A stretch of 64,000 nucleotides of DNA from Saccharibacillus sp. O23. GTDB lineage: Bacteria > Bacillota > Bacilli > Paenibacillales > Paenibacillaceae. Positions 58,480 through 64,000 of this stretch are shown piece by piece. The notes beneath the pieces are model-generated. The model did not search any database. It was not told where the DNA came from and was given only the letters and a program-made list of their open reading frames with translations. Within the stretch, counting starts at the first letter, position 1, and each line of letters opens with the position of its first letter. The stretch lies in the NCBI RefSeq assembly GCF_002205895.1, contig NZ_NJDE01000018.1:62001-126000 (forward strand), written 5' to 3'. Position numbers and translations under genes: made by a program.

Positions 58480-58510
58480 GATTATAACGCTTATTTGTTT
58501 ATAATTATTA

Positions 58511-59590
58511 TTATTTACGAATCGCGTTGAGAATCAGTTCGCCCATTTGCGTCGTGGACAGCGAGTCTCCGCGTCCGGCGGCGATATCGCTCGTTCGATG
58601 GCCGGCGTCCAGCACTTCGGCGACCGCACGCTCGATCGCGTCGGCGGCTTCGCCGTAACCGAACGTCAAACGCAGCATCAGCGCCGTGGAGAGAATGGTC
58701 GCGATCGGGTTCGCCAGACCTTGTCCGGCGATGTCCGGCGCGGAACCGTGCACCGGCTCGTACAGGCCGTAGCTGCCTTCGCCGAGCGAAGCCGATGCCA
58801 GCATGCCGATCGAGCCGGTGAGCATGGCCGCTTCGTCGCTCAGGATGTCGCCGAACATGTTCTCCGTCACGATGACGTCGAAGCTCGACGGGCGGCGCAG
58901 CAGCTGCATCGCGCAGTTGTCGACCAATACGTGCTCCAGTTCGACTTCCGGATATTCTTCGGCGACGCGGATTACCGTTTCGCGCCACAGGCGGGACGTT
59001 TCGAGCACGTTCGCTTTATCGACGGAAGCCAGTTTCTTGCGGCGCTTCATGGCGATATCGAAAGCTTGGCGCGCGATGCGCTCGACTTCGGTCACGTTGT
59101 ACGCGCAGGTATCGACCGCTTCTTGGCCGTGCTCCGTCTCGCGGCGGAACTTCTCGCCGAAGTAGATGCCGCCCGTCAGCTCGCGAACGACCATCAGATC
59201 CGTGCCTTCCAGCACTTCCGGTTTCAGCGTCGAAGCGTCTTTGAGGCAGTCGAACACGACGGCCGGACGAAGGTTCGAGAACAAGCCGAGTTCTTTGCGG
59301 ATGCCCAGCAAGCCGGTTTCCGGACGCAGCTCTTTGGGATTGTTATCCCATTTCGGACCGCCGACCGCCCCGAGCAGCACGGCATCAGCGCGTTTGCAGA
59401 CGTCGAGCGTTTCTTGAGGAAGCGGCGTTCCTTTCTCGTCGATCGCGATGCCGCCGAACAGCGCATGCTCCGTTTCGAACGAATAGCCGAAGACCTCGCC
59501 TACTTTTTGCAAGACCTTTTCCGCTTCCGCTACGACTTCCGGTCCGATTCCGTCTCCCGCGATTACCGCGATCTTTTTCGTTTCCGCCAT
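58511..59590 (-). CDS. leuB: 3-isopropylmalate dehydrogenase
   Basis: A 359-residue LeuB. The N-terminal [13 protein letters not shown] loop, the substrate-binding arginines, [16 protein letters not shown] near residue 272 and the metal-binding aspartates ([11 protein letters not shown]) are present. It oxidises 3-isopropylmalate toward leucine. The ATG at 59590 follows GGGAG by eight bases; a GTG at 59599 is also possible. It is separated from leuA by an oppositely oriented aldo/keto reductase gene, and leuC/leuD are not in the window. Confidence 0.95.
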   Translation of the reverse strand: MAETKKIAVIAGDGIGPEVVAEAEKVLQKVGEVFGYSFETEHALFGGIAIDEKGTPLPQETLDVCKRADAVLLGAVGGPKWDNNPKELRPETGLLGIRKELGLFSNLRPAVVFDCLKDASTLKPEVLEGTDLMVVRELTGGIYFGEKFRRETEHGQEAVDTCAYNVTEVERIARQAFDIAMKRRKKLASVDKANVLETSRLWRETVIRVAEEYPEVELEHVLVDNCAMQLLRRPSSFDVIVTENMFGDILSDEAAMLTGSIGMLASASLGEGSYGLYEPVHGSAPDIAGQGLANPIATILSTALMLRLTFGYGEAADAIERAVAEVLDAGHRTSDIAAGRGDSLSTTQMGELILNAIRK

Positions 59591-59676
59591 GTTTCGCACT
59601 CCCTCGTTTTGTGAATTCGTTCATCGTCTTGCACCTTTTAGAACAGTAACATACACCGTCAGGGATTGACCAAGAT

Positions 59677-59709
59677 ATAGAAACTATCACTCCGATAGGT
59701 TATGCCTAT
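59677..59709. promoter_or_regulatory. Interleaved ATAG/CTAT palindromes between leuB and the reductase
   Basis: Overlapping dyads read ATAG-aaa-CTAT (59677-59687), CTATC-actcc-GATAG (59684-59698) and ATAGG-ttatg-CCTAT (59695-59709). Such spacing is typical of LysR-type regulator sites between divergent genes, but no such regulator is encoded nearby. Confidence 0.55.
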
Positions 59710-59739
59710 AAGTGCCGAATCGCTTAGGATTCCGTCTAT

Positions 59740-59768
59740 TTGATTCCTCCGAAAACGGTTGCTACAAT
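59740..59768 (+). promoter_or_regulatory. Promoter of the aldo/keto reductase gene
   Basis: TTGATT (59740-59745) and TACAAT (59763-59768) are 17 bases apart, just downstream of the palindrome cluster. Confidence 0.75.
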
Positions 59769-59816
59769 AGACACGCACGCGATTCGCAAAAATTCGGCAG
59801 GGAGATGAACGAAGAA

Positions 59817-60797
59817 ATGGAATACGCGTATTTGGGAAAATCGGGACTTAAAGTCAGCCGGATCTGTCTGGGCACGATGAACTTCGGCGATCGGACCGAC
59901 GAGCAGGAATCGTTCCGCATCATGGATACGGCGCTCGACGCCGGCATCAATTTCTTCGACACTGCAAACGTTTACGGCGGCAAAGGCAACGCGGGACGTA
60001 CCGAAGAAATCATCGGACGCTGGTTCAAGCAGGGCGGCGGACGTCGGGAAAAAGTGGTGCTGGCGACCAAAGTCTACGGCGGCATGGGCAACGACGTCGA
60101 CGGACCGAACGGCGAACGCGGCTTGTCCGCTTATAAGATTCGCCGCCATCTGGAAGCTTCGCTTCAGCGGCTTCAGACCGACCACGTCGAGCTGTACCAG
60201 ATGCACCACATCGACCGCAGCGTAAGTTGGCACGAGCTGTGGGGCGCGTTCGAAGTCGCCGTTTATCAAGGCAAGATCGGCTATGTCGGCTCCAGCAACT
60301 TCGCCGGTTGGGATATCGCCGTCGCGCAAAAAGAAGCGGAGAAACGCGGCTTCCTCGGCCTCGTCTCCGAACAGCATAAATACAGCCTGCTTACCCGCCA
60401 ACCGGAGCTCGAAGTGCTGCCGGCTTCCGAAGCGCTGGGACTCGGCGTCATTCCTTGGAGTCCGCTCGAAGGCGGCCTGCTCGGACGCAACGCGTTGAAG
60501 AAAATCGAAGGTTCGCGCAGCGGCGGCAACGCGGAACGCGTCGAGAAGCACCAAGCGCAGCTCGAACAGTTCGAAGCGTTCAGCGCCGAACTCGGCGAAG
60601 CGCAGGATACGGTCGCCCTCGCGTGGGTGCTGGCCAATCCGGCCGTCACGGCTCCGATCATCGGGCCGCGGACGCTCGATCAGCTCGAGAGCGCGCTGCG
60701 GATCGTCGACGTGAAACTGGGCGAAGCCGAGCTGAAGCGTCTGGACGAGATCTTCCCGGGACCGGGCGGAGCGGCTCCGAACGCGTACGCGTGGTAA
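59817..60797 (+). CDS. Aldo/keto reductase
   Basis: A 326-residue NADPH-dependent aldo/keto reductase barrel. The catalytic tetrad is visible as Asp (DTANVYGG), Tyr (same segment), Lys (LATKVYGG) and His (QMHHIDRS). It reduces aldehydes or ketones; the substrate is unknown. The ATG at 59817 (MEYAYLGKSG) fits the family start and lies 12 bases after GGGAG; ATG 59805 is zero bases away. It lies between leuB and leuA in the opposite orientation, with its own promoter and an ATAG/CTAT palindrome cluster upstream. Confidence 0.9.
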   Translation: MEYAYLGKSGLKVSRICLGTMNFGDRTDEQESFRIMDTALDAGINFFDTANVYGGKGNAGRTEEIIGRWFKQGGGRREKVVLATKVYGGMGNDVDGPNGERGLSAYKIRRHLEASLQRLQTDHVELYQMHHIDRSVSWHELWGAFEVAVYQGKIGYVGSSNFAGWDIAVAQKEAEKRGFLGLVSEQHKYSLLTRQPELEVLPASEALGLGVIPWSPLEGGLLGRNALKKIEGSRSGGNAERVEKHQAQLEQFEAFSAELGEAQDTVALAWVLANPAVTAPIIGPRTLDQLESALRIVDVKLGEAELKRLDEIFPGPGGAAPNAYAW

Positions 60798-60849
60798 AAG
60801 CGGACGTTTCCGTCTAATGGGCGGGAACCCGGCAGCATTCCGATTCGTC

Positions 60850-60899
60850 AAAAAGCGGTACCGCGATCCGATCGATATCGGACTGCGGTACCGCTTTTT
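60850..60899. terminator. Bidirectional terminator between the reductase and leuA
   Basis: AAAAAGCGGTACCGC (60850-60864) and GCGGTACCGCTTTTT (60885-60899) form a perfect fifteen-base stem with A and T runs on both sides. Confidence 0.93.
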
Positions 60900-60925
60900 C
60901 TTTTACGAGCCGTTCGGCTTGGGAA

Positions 60926-62473
60926 TTACCAGACTTTCTCCGCGCCTTTGCGGCCGCTCGGCATGCGGCGGTTCTCCGCAAGGCGGTTCAGCGCGTCGAT
61001 ATAAGCGCGGGCGCTCGCTTCAAGCACGTCCGTGCTGACGCCGCGGCCGCGGACTTCCGTCTCGCCTTGGCGCAGCGTGACATGCACTTCGCCGAGCGCG
61101 TCTTTGCCGAGCGTGACGGCTTGAATGGCGTAGTCGACCAGCGTCACGTCTTCGCCCGAAGCTTGGTCGATCGCGTTATAGATCGAATCGACCGTACCGT
61201 TGCCGCCGGCTTCGGCCGTGCGGCTGCCTTCGCCGGCGACGGATACCGTAACCTTCGCGCTCGGAGCCGCTTCGGTCGCGAACGAGAAGCTGAGCGATTC
61301 GAGGCCGTATTGTTCCGGCGCGTCCGGCAGACGTTCTTCGATCAAAGCCAGCAGATCGTCGTCGGTGATTTCTTTTTTCTTGTCCGCCAGGTCTTTGAAC
61401 TTGGCGAACGCTTCGTTCAACTGCTCGTCTTCCAGCGTATAGCCAAGTTCGAGCAATTGCTCGCGGAACGCGTGGCGGCCGGAGTGTTTGCCAAGCACGA
61501 GCTTGCTTTCTTTGAAGCCGACGGTCTCCGGCGACATGATCTCGTACGTCGTTTTCTCTTTGAGCATCCCGTCTTGGTGGATGCCCGACTCGTGCGCGAA
61601 CGCGTTCGCGCCGACGATCGCTTTGTTGCCCGGCACGGGCATGCCGGTAAGCTTGCTGACCAGCCGGCTCGTTCTGGCGATCTCGCTCAGCGTCAGTCCG
61701 GTCTTCGCGCCGAAGAAATCGGCGCGGGTCTCGAGCGCGAGCGCGATCTCCTCGATCGCGGTATTGCCGGCGCGTTCGCCGATGCCGTTGATCGTGCCTT
61801 CGATCTGGTCGGCCCCGTTCAAGATCGCGGCCAGCGTGTTGGCCGTCGCCATGCCGAGGTCGTCATGGCAGTGCGCGCTGAGCTGCACTTTCTCGATATC
61901 CGGCACGGTTTCTTTGAGATGCTTGAAGATCGCGCCGTATTCGGACGGGTTCAAATAACCGACCGTGTCCGGGATATTGACGACGCAGGCGCCTTCGCGC
62001 ACGGCCATCGCGACCACTTCGGCGCGGAAATCCGCTTCGGTGCGTCCCGCGTCTTCGAGCGAGAATTCGATCTGCGAGAAATATTTCTTCGCGTAACGGA
62101 TCGCGGACTGCGCCGCTTCGAGCACTTGATGCTTCTCCATCTTGAGTTTGTACTTCCGGTGGATCGGCGACGTCGCCAAGAACACGTGCAGACGCGGGTC
62201 GGCCGCTCCCTTCAGCGCCTCGCGCACCGCGTCGATATCGGCTTCGCGCGAGCGCGACAGTCCGACGACGCTCGCGTTCTTGACCGCGCGGGCGACCGCG
62301 TTGACCGCGGCCAAGTCGCCCGGCGACGCGGCCGGGAAGCCGGCTTCCATCCGGTCTACGCCCAGCTTCTCGAGCTGATGCGCGATCTCGACTTTCTCCC
62401 GCGTGTTCAGGTTGACGCCCGGCGACTGTTCGCCGTCGCGCAGCGTCGTATCGAAGATATAAATTTTCCGCAC
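60926..62473 (-). CDS. leuA: 2-isopropylmalate synthase
   Basis: A 515-residue LeuA. The DRE-TIM barrel starts [12 protein letters not shown], with the metal-binding HCHDDLG near residue 200 and the [13 protein letters not shown] segment; a C-terminal leucine-feedback domain (about 395-510) follows. It condenses 2-ketoisovalerate with acetyl-CoA in the first step of leucine synthesis. The start is a GTG at 62473, seven bases after AAGGAGG. It follows ilvC after about 107 bases that contain a hairpin. Confidence 0.96.
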   Translation of the reverse strand: MRKIYIFDTTLRDGEQSPGVNLNTREKVEIAHQLEKLGVDRMEAGFPAASPGDLAAVNAVARAVKNASVVGLSRSREADIDAVREALKGAADPRLHVFLATSPIHRKYKLKMEKHQVLEAAQSAIRYAKKYFSQIEFSLEDAGRTEADFRAEVVAMAVREGACVVNIPDTVGYLNPSEYGAIFKHLKETVPDIEKVQLSAHCHDDLGMATANTLAAILNGADQIEGTINGIGERAGNTAIEEIALALETRADFFGAKTGLTLSEIARTSRLVSKLTGMPVPGNKAIVGANAFAHESGIHQDGMLKEKTTYEIMSPETVGFKESKLVLGKHSGRHAFREQLLELGYTLEDEQLNEAFAKFKDLADKKKEITDDDLLALIEERLPDAPEQYGLESLSFSFATEAAPSAKVTVSVAGEGSRTAEAGGNGTVDSIYNAIDQASGEDVTLVDYAIQAVTLGKDALGEVHVTLRQGETEVRGRGVSTDVLEASARAYIDALNRLAENRRMPSGRKGAEKVW

Positions 62474-62515
62474 GGTTTAGCCTCCTTCATCCTGTAGGAA
62501 TCTCGAATAAATGTG

Positions 62516-62561
62516 GAAAAGGGCTGTCCCGAAGCCGCATTTTCGCGGCCCGGGATAGCCC
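62516..62561 (-). terminator. Possible partial terminator between ilvC and leuA
   Basis: Arms 62551-62561 and 62521-62531 form an eleven-base stem with one mismatch and an inner GCCGC/GCGGC pairing; four T follow on the minus strand. A perfect palindrome, CCCTGAATTCAGGG (62564-62577), lies directly after the ilvC stop. It may lower leuA expression relative to ilvC. Confidence 0.6.
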
Positions 62562-62580
62562 TGCCCTGAATTCAGGGAAC

Positions 62581-63600
<1,020 letters not shown>

Positions 63601-63614
63601 CTAAACCCTGCCCA

Positions 63615-63685
63615 AACAAGCGGGTAGCTCAGCGGAGCTTTCTCCGGATCGTCATTCGAAGACTCCGTTCAGCTCCCCGCTTGTT
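63615..63685 (-). other. Long hairpin between ilvN and ilvC
   Basis: AACAAGCGGG (63615-63624) pairs perfectly with CCCGCTTGTT (63676-63685), with further imperfect inner pairing, giving a hairpin of about 70 bases with no T run. It may be an RNA-processing or stabilising element in the operon mRNA. Confidence 0.6.
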
Positions 63686-63833
63686 CGGGGTTATGTGTGC
63701 GGAACCCGGAAGGACTGCGGTCGCTTCCGGGTAATCCCGGCTTATCCGACATGCGCGCGTTTTCCGTGACGGATCGTCTCTATACATTCGATTCGCCGAC
63801 AAAGCCCGTTTTCCTGCTCGAAACCTGTTTCTG

Positions 63834-64000
63834 TTAAGCGTTGCCTCGAATCATGGCGGTTACGCCGGTACGCGACAACTCCCGAATGCCGTAAGGCGCG
63901 AGCAGCTCGATCATCGCGTCGATCTTCTCGGTATCGCCGACCACTTGGACCATCAGGCTGTGCGTGCCGATATCGACGACCGCCGCCCGGAACGTCTCGA
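63834..64000 (-). CDS. ilvN: Acetolactate synthase small subunit, C-terminal end (cut by window edge)
   Basis: The last 55 residues of the regulatory subunit of acetohydroxyacid synthase are visible, ending ELSRTGVTAMIRG before NA and the TAA stop; the start lies beyond the right edge. It lies upstream of ilvC in the same leftward operon. The gap to ilvC, about 240 bases, carries the hairpin at 63615. Confidence 0.85.
   Translation of the reverse strand, partial: ETFRAAVVDIGTHSLMVQVVGDTEKIDAMIELLAPYGIRELSRTGVTAMIRGNA

Overview
The window looks like a chromosomal segment from a high-GC Firmicute of the Paenibacillaceae (Paenibacillus or Saccharibacillus type; inferred from gene content, not tested). 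The evidence is strong GGAGG ribosome sites, SAM and T-box riboswitches, Spo0E, ZapA, AlaR/AlaT, a MetA-MetI-MetC operon and a pheST-zapA-mutS2 neighbourhood like that of Bacillus. No phage, IS element or CRISPR array was seen.

Layout. 1-268: start of a HAD hydrolase. 475-5557: an S9 peptidase, then a Fur-controlled siderophore-uptake operon without its ATPase. 5692-7429: futalosine-pathway MqnC and a DUF1304 membrane protein. 7518-11852: a metA-metI-metC operon behind a roughly 690-nt leader with a SAM-I riboswitch whose P4 arm is expanded to about 309 nt by tandem repeats. 12409-13683: a CorA-type transporter behind a 42-codon upstream ORF and a possible attenuator. 13787-23850: mostly leftward housekeeping genes (HRDC protein, MOSC protein, NAGPA-like secreted protein, flap endonuclease, ArsC-like protein, RluA, cobalamin adenosyltransferase, Spo0E, AlaT/AlaR, DUF350). 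23876-35908: T-box-pheS-pheT-zapA-GGDEF-mutS2, all leftward, in which zapA encodes a giant 1365-residue coiled-coil protein. 35962-37035: an AT-rich island with a secreted protein and a small membrane protein. 37025-39295: an ABC-F protein with a leader peptide and attenuator. 39640-45447: a sucrose regulon (scrR, scrB, scrK, scrA) with three identical operators. 45603-48049: tRNA-Gly, tRNA-Pro and a GGDEF-EAL protein. 48379-50925: Fur-type box, feoA, feoB and a Cys-rich partner. 51017-56963: moxR followed by two copies of a DUF58-DUF4129 module. 57213-58380: a zinc-ribbon protein and a peroxiredoxin. 58511-64000: leuB, an inverted aldo/keto reductase, leuA, ilvC and the end of ilvN.

The genes support iron uptake (siderophore and ferrous routes), methionine and branched-chain amino-acid synthesis, sucrose use, and division or envelope functions. 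RNA-level control is prominent: a SAM riboswitch, a Phe T-box, and probable leader-ORF attenuators before corA and the ABC-F gene. The most unusual items are the repeat-expanded SAM riboswitch, the giant ZapA, the uORF before corA, and the AT-rich secreted/membrane gene pair.
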